A stretch of DNA of 64,000 bases, taken from positions 868,001 through 932,000 of the forward strand of contig CANLXA010000001.1 of assembly GCA_947494975.1 (NCBI GenBank), in the 5' to 3' direction. The notes under the pieces are model-generated. The model saw only the letters and a program-made list of their open reading frames with translations, searched no databases and had not been told where the DNA came from. The stretch is from an uncultured Roseicyclus sp. GTDB taxonomy: Bacteria; Pseudomonadota; Alphaproteobacteria; Rhodobacterales; Rhodobacteraceae. Shown here piece by piece: positions 10,400-20,299 of this stretch (its first letter is position 1; every line of letters begins with the position of its first letter). The translations under genes and the position numbers were made by a program.

Positions 10400-10415
10400 T
10401 CGGAGGTCTGAATAG

Positions 10416-10922
10416 ATGAGCACTCTGGCCCTCACATCCACCGAGGCCCTGTGGTTCTTGCCGCTGGCTTTGCCCATCTGCGTCTGGGTCGCGATGAGCG
10501 ATTTGCGCGAAATGCGCATTCCCAACGTCGCCGTGTTGTCGCTGACCGGGGTGTTCGTCGTTCTGGGTCTCTTTGCCCTGCCTTTCGATGCCTATCTGTG
10601 GCGCTTTGTGGCGCTCGGCATCGTGCTTCTGGCGGGCTTCATCATCGCGTCGCTCGGCATGGTCGGCGCGGGTGACGCGAAATTCGCCGCCGCGATGGCA
10701 CCCTTCATCGCGCCGGGCGACTACCTGTTCTTCCTGATGCTGTTCTCACTGGTCCTGATCGGCTCCTGGATCACCCATCGCAGTGCCGGGCGCGTACCCG
10801 CGGTGCGCCGCGCCACGGCCCATTGGTCCAGTTGGGAACAGGGCAAATTGTTCCCGATGGGCGTCGCCTTGGCCGGCGCGCTGGCAATTTACCTCGCAAT
10901 GGGGCTCAGCACCGGTCTTTAG
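10416..10922 (+). CDS. Prepilin peptidase (A24 family, CpaA/TadV)
   Basis: SDLREMRIPN and GAGDAKFAAA aspartate motifs, polytopic. Confidence 0.85.
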   Translation: MSTLALTSTEALWFLPLALPICVWVAMSDLREMRIPNVAVLSLTGVFVVLGLFALPFDAYLWRFVALGIVLLAGFIIASLGMVGAGDAKFAAAMAPFIAPGDYLFFLMLFSLVLIGSWITHRSAGRVPAVRRATAHWSSWEQGKLFPMGVALAGALAIYLAMGLSTGL

Positions 10923-10995
10923 GCCCGTCTTTGCCAAGCTCCTGCCCCATTTTGCGGGCAGGGTCGCGCCAGATAGTTGAGCGGAGATCAATTCT

Positions 10996-12312
10996 ATGAA
11001 CATGCAGGTTACCGATACCGGGTTTGCCCCCCCTCCCCTGCGCAAGCTGGAAGATACCGGGTTGAGTGTCGTGATGATGCGCGACATCCTTCTCAAGACG
11101 ATCTTCCGCAAGAACGTTGAACAGGCCTCCGATATCGCCAAGGCCGTGTGCCTGCCGATCCCGCTGGCCACGCAACTCATCGATATGCTGCGCGATATGA
11201 ACCTGCTGCAGGCCACCGGCACGCTCCATGCCACCTCGTCCAGCGAGATGGGGTTCCAGCTGACCGATGGCGGCAAGGCCCGTGCCCTCGATGCGCTCAG
11301 CCAATCGGAATATTACGGCGCGATGCCGGTCCCGCTCGATGATTACAAGATCCAGGTCAAACGCCAGTCGATCCGCGACATCAACCTGACCCGCGACATG
11401 CTCGAAGCCTCCATGGGCCACCTGATCCTGCCGGAAGGCCTGATCGATCAGCTTGGGCCGGCCGTTGGCTCCGGCCGCTCCGTTCTGATGTATGGCCCGC
11501 CGGGCAACGGTAAATCCTCCATCGCCGAGGGCATACGAGCCGCCATGGGCGACAATATCTATGTCCCCCATGCCCTGGCTTATGCCGGTCAGGTCATCAC
11601 GGTCTACGATCCGATCGTGCACACGCTCGTCACCCAGCAGGAACAGGCCGAGTCGAGCCCGCTGCGTAAGAACGCGTCGCGGTTCGACACTCGTTATCTG
11701 CTGTGCACCCGCCCCACCGTAATGACAGGTGGTGAATTGCGGCTGTCCATGCTGGACTTGAATTACAACGCGGTCAGCCGGACCTATCAGGCGTCGATGC
11801 AGCTCAAATCAACCGGCGGCGTCTTCATCGTGGACGACCTTGGCCGTCAGGAAGAATCGCCCCAATCGCTGATCAACCGCTGGATTGTTCCGATGGAGGT
11901 AAATTACGACATCCTCGCGCTGCAATCCGGTGAGAAGTTCGAAGTGCCCTTCGACACGCTCGTCGTCTTCTCGACCAACTTCCACCCCAACGAGATCTTT
12001 GACCAAGCCGCCCTGCGCCGGATTTTCTTCAAGGTGAAGATCGACGGACCCACGCAAGACGAATTCCTGAAGATCTTCGCAATGATCGCCAAGAAAAAGG
12101 GGGTGCCGCTCGACGAGGCGTCGCTGATCCACCTTCTCAAGAAGAAGTATCCGACGATCGACAACGTCTTCGCAAATTACCACCCGGTCTTCCTGTGCGA
12201 CCAGATCAAGGCGATTTGCGAATTCGAAGGCATCCCGTACCAGATGCGCCCCGAATTCATCGACCGCGCGTGGGAGAACCTCTACGTCCGCGAAGAGAAG
12301 ATCGTTCACTGA
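10996..12312 (+). CDS. AAA+ ATPase with N-terminal winged-helix-like region, tad-locus associated
   Basis: Walker A GPPGNGKS, Walker B-like VFIVDDLGR, VFSTNFHP sensor-like segment. Confidence 0.8.
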   Translation: MNMQVTDTGFAPPPLRKLEDTGLSVVMMRDILLKTIFRKNVEQASDIAKAVCLPIPLATQLIDMLRDMNLLQATGTLHATSSSEMGFQLTDGGKARALDALSQSEYYGAMPVPLDDYKIQVKRQSIRDINLTRDMLEASMGHLILPEGLIDQLGPAVGSGRSVLMYGPPGNGKSSIAEGIRAAMGDNIYVPHALAYAGQVITVYDPIVHTLVTQQEQAESSPLRKNASRFDTRYLLCTRPTVMTGGELRLSMLDLNYNAVSRTYQASMQLKSTGGVFIVDDLGRQEESPQSLINRWIVPMEVNYDILALQSGEKFEVPFDTLVVFSTNFHPNEIFDQAALRRIFFKVKIDGPTQDEFLKIFAMIAKKKGVPLDEASLIHLLKKKYPTIDNVFANYHPVFLCDQIKAICEFEGIPYQMRPEFIDRAWENLYVREEKIVH

Positions 12313-12360
12313 CCGTCGCGCAGGCGGGTCGCCAGAGCGCCAGTTGAACCACCATTGATA

Positions 12361-12393
12361 TACCCGGCGTGGGTGTGATGCGCCGGGTATTTT
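12361..12393 (+). terminator. Rho-independent terminator
   Basis: TACCCGGCG-loop-CGCCGGGTA followed by TTTT. Confidence 0.8.
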
Positions 12394-12463
12394 CAATTGA
12401 TCCACCATTGATCCATCTCGTTTCCGGATGACGCCCGGGTTTCGGCACCCTATCTAGGGGTCC

Positions 12464-14902
12464 ATGACAGCCCACGACCCGTCCCTGCCGCCCCAGATCG
12501 AAGGTTGGTTTTCCTCGCGCGGTTGGTCCATTCACCCGCATCAGCGCGACATGCTGGCCTTGTCGGATCAGCCCTGCCAATTGCTCATCGCGCCAACTGG
12601 CGGCGGCAAGACCATGGCCGGATTTTTGCCCACCCTCGCCGAGCTTGCGGACGGCGCACACAAAGGACTCCACACACTTTATATCAGCCCGCTCAAAGCG
12701 TTAGCCGCTGATATCAAACGCAATCTCACTAGCCCGATCGAGGAGATGGGCCTGCCGATCCGCGTCGAAGACCGAACCGGGGACACACCCGCCAGCCGCA
12801 AGAAACGCCAGCGCGCGGACCCGCCGCATATCCTGCTGACCACGCCCGAAAGCCTCGCCCTGCTGACAAGCTACGAAGACGCGCATCGGACGTTCGAAGG
12901 CCTTCAGCGCGTTATTGTTGATGAAATTCATGCCCTTAGCGAAAGCAAACGTGGCGACCAACTGATGCTCGCCCTCTCCCGGCTCAGCACTCTGGCTCCC
13001 AATCTGCGGCGCGTGGGCCTGTCCGCGACCGTAGAGGATCCGCAAGCCGTTGCCCGGATCCTGGCCAAGAACCCAGACCCCTGCGCGATCCTGCAAGCCG
13101 ATCCCGGCCCCGATCCCGACATTCGGATGCTGACCACCGAGGCCCCGCCACCGTGGTCCGGCGGCGGCGGAAAATACGCCATGCAGGCCGTGCTCGACCA
13201 GGTAAAGGCCCACAACACCACGCTTATTTTTCACAACACCCGCGCCCAGGCGGAGATCTTTTTCCACCATCTCTGGCTTGCCAACGAAGATCAGATCCCC
13301 ATCGGTATCCATCACGGCGCGCTGTCGCGGGAGCAGCGGGAAAAGGTGGAAGACGCCATGATCGCCGGCCAATTGAAGGCGATCGTCTGCACCGGAAGCC
13401 TCGATCTCGGCATCGATTGGGGGGATGTCGATCTGGTCATTCAGGTCGGCGCGCCAAAGAATGTCAAACGGCTGGTTCAGCGGATCGGGCGCGCCAATCA
13501 CCGCTACAACGCACCCTCCAAGGCCTTGATTGTACCCGCAAATCGCTTCGAGGTGATCGAATGCGTCGCCGCCCTTCAGGCCGTTCGCGAACATACGCTG
13601 GACGGCGATACGGACCATACCGGCCCCCTCGATGTGCTGTGCCAACATATCCTGATCCGTGCCTGCGCCGGACCGTTCACCGCAGATGAGCTTTATGCGG
13701 AGGTTCGCACCGCGGGCGCCTATGCAGACCTGCCGCGCGACACGTTCGACAGGTGCCTCGATTTTGCGGCCACCGGCGGCTATGCCCTGCGGGCTTATGA
13801 CAAGTGGCAGCGGCTCATCGAAAAAGACGGCGTCTACACGTTGCGCGATCCGCGTGGCACGCAGCGGGTTCGGATGAATATCGGCACAATCGTCGATGCG
13901 GACAAAATGGCCGTTCGTCTGCAGAAAGCACGCGGCGGCAAGCCGTTGGGCGAGGTCGAGGAGTATTTTGCCTCCACACTCCGCAAGGGCGACACGTTCC
14001 TGATCGGCGGCCAGGTCGTGCGGTATGAGGGCATGCGCGAGATGAATGTGGAGGTCTCGAAAACTCCCTATCAGAAGCCCAAAATCGCAACGTTCATGGG
14101 CACAAAATTCGCCACATCGACCCAACTCTCGGACCGGATCCTGACCATGTTTCGTCAGGACGATTGGCCGGAGCTTCCACAACACACCCGCGATTGGCTG
14201 CACCTCCAACGCAAGGTCTCCAAGCTGCCCGAGCGGGACAGATTGCTGGTCGAAACCTTCCCCCATGACGGCCGCGAGCACCTGTGCGCCTACGGTTTTG
14301 CAGGCCGGAATGCGCAGCAGACGCTGGGGCTTTTGCTGACGCAGCGCATGGAGGAACAGGGGCTCAATCCGATGGGCTTTGTGACCACTGATTACGCGAC
14401 GTTGATCTGGGGGCTTGATCAAGTCTCTGACATCCCGCCCCTTTTCAGCCGGGAGAACCTGTTGGCGACGATGGAATCCTGGCTGGCGGACAACGCCGTC
14501 ATGAAGCGGACCTTTAAGGGCAGCGCGATTATCGCAGGCCTGGTGGACCGCGCGATGCCCGGCGCCAAGCGCAAGACGGGGCGGCAGGCGACATTCTCCA
14601 CCGACATCCTCTATGACACGCTGCGCAAATATGATCCCGGGCACATCATGCTCGACATCACCCGGCAGGAGGCCATGCGCGGGCTTGTCGATTTCGGGCG
14701 GATCGAACAGATGCTCGACCGGATCGGCGACCGGATCGATCACGCGCCGCTCACCCGTGTCACCCCGCTTGCGGCCCCCCTGTTCCTGGAGCCCGGCCGC
14801 ATCCCGATCCAGGGGCTGGCCAATGAACGCCTGCTCGATGATGAGGCGGAACGCCTGATGACAACCGCCGGGCTGGAGTTCGGCCCAAGGGTCCCGTCCT
14901 AG
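12464..14902 (+). CDS. Ligase-associated DNA damage response DEXH-box helicase (Lhr-type)
   Basis: APTGGGKTMAGFLP, VDEIHAL, QRIGRANHR motifs; next gene is PdeM. Confidence 0.9.
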   Translation: MTAHDPSLPPQIEGWFSSRGWSIHPHQRDMLALSDQPCQLLIAPTGGGKTMAGFLPTLAELADGAHKGLHTLYISPLKALAADIKRNLTSPIEEMGLPIRVEDRTGDTPASRKKRQRADPPHILLTTPESLALLTSYEDAHRTFEGLQRVIVDEIHALSESKRGDQLMLALSRLSTLAPNLRRVGLSATVEDPQAVARILAKNPDPCAILQADPGPDPDIRMLTTEAPPPWSGGGGKYAMQAVLDQVKAHNTTLIFHNTRAQAEIFFHHLWLANEDQIPIGIHHGALSREQREKVEDAMIAGQLKAIVCTGSLDLGIDWGDVDLVIQVGAPKNVKRLVQRIGRANHRYNAPSKALIVPANRFEVIECVAALQAVREHTLDGDTDHTGPLDVLCQHILIRACAGPFTADELYAEVRTAGAYADLPRDTFDRCLDFAATGGYALRAYDKWQRLIEKDGVYTLRDPRGTQRVRMNIGTIVDADKMAVRLQKARGGKPLGEVEEYFASTLRKGDTFLIGGQVVRYEGMREMNVEVSKTPYQKPKIATFMGTKFATSTQLSDRILTMFRQDDWPELPQHTRDWLHLQRKVSKLPERDRLLVETFPHDGREHLCAYGFAGRNAQQTLGLLLTQRMEEQGLNPMGFVTTDYATLIWGLDQVSDIPPLFSRENLLATMESWLADNAVMKRTFKGSAIIAGLVDRAMPGAKRKTGRQATFSTDILYDTLRKYDPGHIMLDITRQEAMRGLVDFGRIEQMLDRIGDRIDHAPLTRVTPLAAPLFLEPGRIPIQGLANERLLDDEAERLMTTAGLEFGPRVPS

Positions 14903-14949
14903 CCGATGTGCCATTGCATGGCGGCCATTGGGATGGTTATGAACGAAAC

Positions 14950-15612
14950 ATGAACGGCTTGCCTTTTTCCTTCCATGACGCCGCCTTGATCGCGCGCCCG
15001 TCCGGCGCGCTGTTCTGGCCTGCGGAGCGTACGCTTGTCGTCAGCGATCTGCATTTCGGCAAGGTCGAACGGATGGCTCGCCGGGGCGGCCCGATGTTGC
15101 CGCCCTACGAGTTGACTGAAACCCTCGACCGGCTGCTGGCCGACATTGCCGAAACGGATCCCCGGATCGTTATCTGCCTGGGCGACAGTTTCGATGATCT
15201 GGCGGCCGCCCGGGCCACCGGTGACGCCGTCACCGAACGTCTGGCGCCCGCCATGGCGGGGCGGCGCTGGATCTGGATCGAAGGCAACCACGATCCCGGC
15301 CCGGTCGGTCTTGGCGGGGAGCATCTGGCCGAGGTGACGCTGGCCAATCTCACCTTCCGGCACATCGCGGAGGACACAGAAACGGCAGAGATATCCGGGC
15401 ATTACCATCCCAAGGCCCGCGTTATTCTCAGGGGGCGCGCAATCACGCGGCGCTGCCTTCTGGTCGATGCAAATCGCATGATCCTTCCGGCTTACGGCAC
15501 CTATACCGGCGGGCTCTTCTGCCATCAGCCCGAATTGGCCGGTCTGATGCGGCCGGACGCAACGGCGATCCTTCTCGGGGCTCGGCCCGTCGCCTTGCCG
15601 ATGCCGCGCTAG
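14950..15612 (+). CDS. pdeM: Ligase-associated DNA damage response endonuclease PdeM
   Basis: Metallophosphoesterase motifs VVSDLHFGK, LGDSFDD, EGNHDP, SGHYHPK; ATG at 14950. Confidence 0.88.
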   Translation: MNGLPFSFHDAALIARPSGALFWPAERTLVVSDLHFGKVERMARRGGPMLPPYELTETLDRLLADIAETDPRIVICLGDSFDDLAAARATGDAVTERLAPAMAGRRWIWIEGNHDPGPVGLGGEHLAEVTLANLTFRHIAEDTETAEISGHYHPKARVILRGRAITRRCLLVDANRMILPAYGTYTGGLFCHQPELAGLMRPDATAILLGARPVALPMPR

Positions 15613-15751
15613 AGCCGCCGGTTGTCCAAACGGCGCCGCAAATCACCTGGTCATCCACTTCCAGGCCGCCCCTCATCTCGCTTATGGTCCACCCAGTTGG
15701 CACAGCTGCACGCTCCCTGCCCGTTTGAAATCCAAGTAAGGGGCCGCCGCC

Positions 15752-16168
15752 GTGACACCGGACATCGAAGACGCCATCCGCGCCAGTTTCGCACAGCAGG
15801 GCCTGATGGAGACATTCGGTGCCTCGATCCTGAGCCTCGATGCGGGACGCGTCGTGCTCGCCATGCCTATCCTGCCCGCCATCGGACAGCAGCATGGTGT
15901 GGCCCATGCGGGCGCGACCTTTGGATTGGGGGATTCGGCATCCGGCTACGCGGCGCTGAGCCTGATGCCGCCGGGCGCAGAAGTGATGACCGTGGAAATG
16001 AAAATCAACCTGATCGCGCCCGCCGCGGGCAAGCGGCTGATCGCGACAGGCCACGTCATGAAACCGGGCCGACGCCTGATGATCACCCGCTGCACCGTCG
16101 AAGCCGAAGCAAAGGATGGCACCCGCCGGGACGTCGCCCTTCTACAAGGCACGATGATCCCGGTTTAG
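15752..16168 (+). CDS. PaaI-family hotdog thioesterase
   Basis: QQHGVAHAGATFGLGDSASGYAA hotdog signature. Confidence 0.85.
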   Translation: MTPDIEDAIRASFAQQGLMETFGASILSLDAGRVVLAMPILPAIGQQHGVAHAGATFGLGDSASGYAALSLMPPGAEVMTVEMKINLIAPAAGKRLIATGHVMKPGRRLMITRCTVEAEAKDGTRRDVALLQGTMIPV

Positions 16169-16206
16169 AAGGTCGGGCCCGTCGCGCCCCTTGGCGGAGC
16201 CTCGGC

Positions 16207-17106
16207 CTAGGCCGTCAGCCCCTGCGGCGCGCCCAAGCCATTGGCGCGGCAACAGGCCGTCAGCGTGTTGGCCAGTAGGCAAGCAATGGTCATCGGGCCA
16301 ACGCCGCCCGGAACCGGGGTGATCGCCCCCGCGACCTCGACGGCCTCGGCGAAATTCACGTCGCCGATCAGCTTGGTCTTGCCCGGCTTGTCGGGATGCG
16401 GCACGCGAGAGATGCCCACATCTATCACCGTCGCGCCCGGCTTCACCCAATCGCCCCGCACCATTTCGGCCCGGCCCACGGCGGCGACGAGGATATCCGC
16501 CCGGCGGCAGACCTCGGCCAGATCCTTCGTGCGCGAATGGGCGATCGTGACGGTGCAATTGTCCCCCAGCAGCAACTGCGCCATCGGCTTGCCGAACAGG
16601 TTGGAGCGTCCGATCACCACAGCCTCCTTGCCCGACAGGCTTTCAAACTCGGCGCGCAACAGCATCAGGCAGCCAAGTGGCGTGCAACTGACCAGCGCTT
16701 CGCCCCCGGTGGACAAAAGACCCGCATTGGTCACGCTCAACCCGTCGACATCCTTGGCTGGGTCGATCCGCGCCACCGTGCGTCGCTCGTCCAGATGGTC
16801 GGGAACCGGAAACTGGCACAGGATGCCATGGACATTCGGATCCGCGTTCAGCTTGTCGATCAGCGCGAACAGATCCTCTTCCGAGGTATCGGCGGGCAGT
16901 TTGTGCTCGAACGAGGTCATCCCGACCTCGACCGTCGCCTTGTGCTTGTGGCTCACGTAAACCTCTGACGCGGGATCCTCGCCCACCAGCACCACGGCCA
17001 AACCCGGCGTAACGCCGTGCTCCGCCCTCAAACGCTGCACATGGTCGGCCACTTGGGCACGTAGTCTGGCCGCGAAGGCCTTTCCGTCGATGATCGTTGC
17101 GGCCAT
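16207..17106 (-). CDS. folD: Bifunctional methylenetetrahydrofolate dehydrogenase/cyclohydrolase
   Basis: [16 protein letters not shown]...[33 protein letters not shown]; start at 17106. Confidence 0.95.
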   Translation of the reverse strand: MAATIIDGKAFAARLRAQVADHVQRLRAEHGVTPGLAVVLVGEDPASEVYVSHKHKATVEVGMTSFEHKLPADTSEEDLFALIDKLNADPNVHGILCQFPVPDHLDERRTVARIDPAKDVDGLSVTNAGLLSTGGEALVSCTPLGCLMLLRAEFESLSGKEAVVIGRSNLFGKPMAQLLLGDNCTVTIAHSRTKDLAEVCRRADILVAAVGRAEMVRGDWVKPGATVIDVGISRVPHPDKPGKTKLIGDVNFAEAVEVAGAITPVPGGVGPMTIACLLANTLTACCRANGLGAPQGLTA

Positions 17107-17112
17107 GGAAAG

Positions 17113-17206
17113 TCCCTTTTCATCTTGGCAAAAAACTCCCGCCGGAGGCATGGAGCCGCCTCCGGCGGTGACCCGGTGGGGCGGGGGCTCGATGCCCCCG
17201 GCACGC
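17113..17206 (-). repeat. Dispersed intergenic repeat, copy 1
   Basis: Minus strand GGGGGCATCGAGCCCCC ... GGGAGTTTTTTGCCAAGATGAAAAGGGA. Confidence 0.55.
17130..17168 (-). terminator. Rho-independent terminator downstream of fhs
   Basis: Minus strand CCGCCGGAGGC-loop-GCCTCCGGCGG followed by GAGTTTTTT. Confidence 0.8.
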
Positions 17207-17210
17207 CGAT

Positions 17211-18887
17211 CTAGAACAGGCCCTCGATCTCGCCTGCGTCGTTGAGGTGGATGGCCTCTGCGCTTGGCTTCCGGGGCAGACCGGGCATCGTCATGATCTC
17301 GCCGCAGACCGCCACGATGAAGCCCGCGCCGGCGCTCAGGCGCACTTCGCGCACCGGGATGGTGAAACCCGTGGGTGCGCCGCGCTCGTTGGGGTCGGTG
17401 GTGAAGGAGTACTGGGTTTTTGCCATACAGACCGGCAGATTGCCGTAGCCCTGCTCCTCCCATAGCTTCAGTTGGTCGAGGATCTTCTTATCCATCACCG
17501 CCTCATCCGCGCGGTAGATCTTCTGGCACACCGCCTGGATCTTGTCAGCCAAGGCCATGTCGTCGGGGTAGAGCGTGTGGAAGTCCGCCTCACCCTTCTC
17601 GATGACCTCGACGACCTTTTCGGCCAGCGGAGCGGAGCCTTCGCCGCCCAGTTCCCAGTGGCGGCTCAGCACCGCTTCCGCGCCCTGGGAGGCGACGTAA
17701 TCCTTAACCGCCTGCACTTCGGCGTCGGTATCGGTCACGAAGTGGTTAATCGCGACGACCACCGGCACACCGAAGCTCTTCACATTCTCGATGTGACGGC
17801 CCAGGTTGGCGCAGCCGCTGCGCACCGCGTCCACATTCTCGGCGCCCAGATCCGCCTTGGCGACGCCGCCATTCATCTTCATCGCCCGCACTGTGGCGAC
17901 CACGACCACCACCGATGGCGCCAGCCCCGCCTTGCGGCACTTGATGTTCATGAACTTCTCGGCGCCCAGATCGGCGCCGAAGCCCGCTTCCGTCACCACG
18001 TAATCGCACAGCTTGAGTGCCGTCGTCGTGGCGATGACGGAGTTGCAGCCATGGGCGATATTGGCGAACGGCCCGCCATGGACGAAGGCCGGGTTGTTTT
18101 CCAGCGTCTGCACCAGGTTCGGCTGCATCGCGTCCTTGAGCAGCACCGTCATCGCGCCGTCGGCCTTGATGTCGCGCGCATAGACCGGCGAGCGATCCCG
18201 CCGGTAGGCCACGATCATCGCGCCAAGGCGCTCCTGCAGGTCCTTGAGATCCTTCGCGAGGCACAGGATCGCCATGACCTCGGACGCCACCGTGATGTCA
18301 AACCCCGCCTCGCGCGGGAAGCCATTGGCCACACCGCCAAGCGAGGCCGTGATCTGCCGCAGCGCACGGTCGTTCATGTCCACGACGCGGCGCCAGACAA
18401 CCCGGCGCACGTCGATCTCCAGCTCATTGCCCCAGTAGATGTGATTGTCGATCATCGCCGACAGGAGCGAATGGGCCGAGGTGATGGCGTGGAAATCGCC
18501 GGTGAAGTGGAGGTTCATCTCCTCCATCGGCACCACTTGCGCATAGCCGCCGCCCGCAGCGCCGCCCTTCATGCCGAAGTTGGGGCCCAGGGACGCTTCC
18601 CGGATACACACCATCGCGTTCTTGCCGATGCGATTCAGGCCGTCGCCCAGACCCACGGTGGTTGTCGTCTTTCCCTCTCCCGCGGGCGTGGGGTTGATCG
18701 CGGTCACCAGAATCAGGTGGCCGTTCTCGCGATCCTGCACCGAATTGATGAACGATTGACTGACCTTCGCCTTGTCATGCCCATAGGGCAGCAAATCCGC
18801 GCTCTCGATCCCGATCTTCGCCCCGATCTCCTGGATCGGCTTCTTCCGCGCCTCCCGCGCGATCTCGATGTCGGATTTGTAACCCAT
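17211..18887 (-). CDS. fhs: Formate-tetrahydrofolate ligase
   Basis: [13 protein letters not shown]..., [18 protein letters not shown], full-length family match by eye. Confidence 0.95.
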   Translation of the reverse strand: MGYKSDIEIAREARKKPIQEIGAKIGIESADLLPYGHDKAKVSQSFINSVQDRENGHLILVTAINPTPAGEGKTTTTVGLGDGLNRIGKNAMVCIREASLGPNFGMKGGAAGGGYAQVVPMEEMNLHFTGDFHAITSAHSLLSAMIDNHIYWGNELEIDVRRVVWRRVVDMNDRALRQITASLGGVANGFPREAGFDITVASEVMAILCLAKDLKDLQERLGAMIVAYRRDRSPVYARDIKADGAMTVLLKDAMQPNLVQTLENNPAFVHGGPFANIAHGCNSVIATTTALKLCDYVVTEAGFGADLGAEKFMNIKCRKAGLAPSVVVVVATVRAMKMNGGVAKADLGAENVDAVRSGCANLGRHIENVKSFGVPVVVAINHFVTDTDAEVQAVKDYVASQGAEAVLSRHWELGGEGSAPLAEKVVEVIEKGEADFHTLYPDDMALADKIQAVCQKIYRADEAVMDKKILDQLKLWEEQGYGNLPVCMAKTQYSFTTDPNERGAPTGFTIPVREVRLSAGAGFIVAVCGEIMTMPGLPRKPSAEAIHLNDAGEIEGLF

Positions 18888-19113
18888 GGCGCGCTGTTCC
18901 TTCGCAAAGATCCTTTGGTTCACTCGCCTATAGCGGGCATGTCGGCCCGGGATAGGGCCAATTCCGACATTTTCGCAGGGCATCCCGTCATGCGGGTGCG
19001 GGAGGTTTCCAAAAGGAAAATTCCAGGCGCGATTGGAACCCTCCGGCGCCGAAAGGGTTTCTTAACGGAAAGCAGCCATATTGAGACGAGCGTTTAACAC
19101 TTAGGGGGATATC

Positions 19114-19200
19114 ATGGGCATCCACACTGTCAGTCTGATGATCTATACCGGCCTTTTCCTGGGAATGGGCGCGGGCGTTGCCGTTCTGGCGGCGGTCTAG
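19114..19200 (+). CDS. 28-aa single-helix membrane microprotein (putative)
   Basis: ATG preceded by TAGGGGGATATC; MGIHTVSLMIYTGLFLGMGAGVAVLAAV; below the ORF-track size cutoff. Confidence 0.5.
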   Translation: MGIHTVSLMIYTGLFLGMGAGVAVLAAV

Positions 19201-19820
19201 GCCACCGCGCCGCCGCTCCGGGCCGCGTCCAGATGCGGCCATGCTGGTTGATCCGGGATATGGAGCCGCAACGAAGCCCCGATCCGGATCACCCCTTCCC
19301 GTTCCACCCATGCCGTCACGCCGCGCCGCGTCTTCGCCGCCGTCTTGAAGTTACGGCCCCTGCCCGGATGCACCGTTTCGATCGGCTTGGCCGGCAGCAT
19401 GCAGGGCCGGTTTTCCATATCGACCACCAGGCAGGCCCCCGACGCCTCGTCCAGAAGCCGCGATGATGGAGGGACGTGGCTGAAATCCGGGATACCATCC
19501 ACCACCAGCGAGGCGCCGACCAGGGCGGGATCAAGCCGGTCCAGCGCCATCGCATCGGCAATCGCGGCCAGGTCCTCCGCCGACATCACACTCAATTGCC
19601 GCGTATTTCTGATTTCCGTGCCCACCGGGTACTGGGACCGGACTCGGCTGCACGACGCCCGCGTCAGCCCCGAATGGCTTTCCGCGCGCAACCCGGCAAA
19701 TGTCAGGTGCATGTCCTCCAGCGGCTCGGTCTTCAGCGCCGCGTCGCGGTCCCGGTTCACGCCAAGCCATGTGACGCGCGCGGTGAAGTCGGTGGGTATG
19801 AGAGCGGGCATTCCGGGCAC
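19197..19820 (-). CDS. MOSC-domain protein
   Basis: NTRQLSVMSAEDLAAIA, MENRPCMLPAKPIE with Cys, MOSC-like beta pattern. Confidence 0.75.
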   Translation of the reverse strand: MPGMPALIPTDFTARVTWLGVNRDRDAALKTEPLEDMHLTFAGLRAESHSGLTRASCSRVRSQYPVGTEIRNTRQLSVMSAEDLAAIADAMALDRLDPALVGASLVVDGIPDFSHVPPSSRLLDEASGACLVVDMENRPCMLPAKPIETVHPGRGRNFKTAAKTRRGVTAWVEREGVIRIGASLRLHIPDQPAWPHLDAARSGGAVA

Positions 19821-19936
19821 CTCCAGTTCCTGTCACCATCCCCTCCGGCACCCGGTCGGGCAACCGCGAAAAAACGCCCCGCGCATTCCCGCACAATCAT
19901 GTTAGGCTGGTCCCGCAACACAACGGAGAGATCCCA

Positions 19937-20227
19937 ATGGCAGACAAAGCTGATTTCATGGCGCAGGCCAAGGCCCAGATGGACAACTGGGCCGATGAGA
20001 TGAAGAAGATGCAGGCCAAGATGATGGAAGCCGGCACAGCCGGACAGGAACAGATGGTCAAGCAGATGGAGGCCCTCAACGCGCAGCGCAAAGAGGCCGA
20101 GGCGCATATGGAACAGCTTGGCAAGGCGAATATGGAGGCCGCCAAGGGCATGCAGGACAGCATGAAGAAGGCATGGGCCGAGATGGAAAAATCCATGGAA
20201 GAAGCCCGCAAGAAGATGATGGGCTGA
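19937..20227 (+). CDS. Methionine-rich, all-helical hypothetical protein
   Basis: RBS-like ggagag before ATG; 96 aa, 17 Met, no Pro or Cys; heptad-like pattern. Confidence 0.7.
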   Translation: MADKADFMAQAKAQMDNWADEMKKMQAKMMEAGTAGQEQMVKQMEALNAQRKEAEAHMEQLGKANMEAAKGMQDSMKKAWAEMEKSMEEARKKMMG

Positions 20228-20299
20228 CACCACATGGTGGGCTGATCATGGCCCGCCCCCCCATCCGGCGACCCCATCCCCCGAGCACAGGGCAGTCAA

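Noticed and set aside
12701-14914. 737-aa minus-strand ORF
   Set aside because: Antisense shadow of the Lhr-type helicase.
17472-19097. 541-aa plus-strand ORF
   Set aside because: Antisense to fhs; low-complexity His/Arg-rich translation typical of high-GC shadow ORFs.
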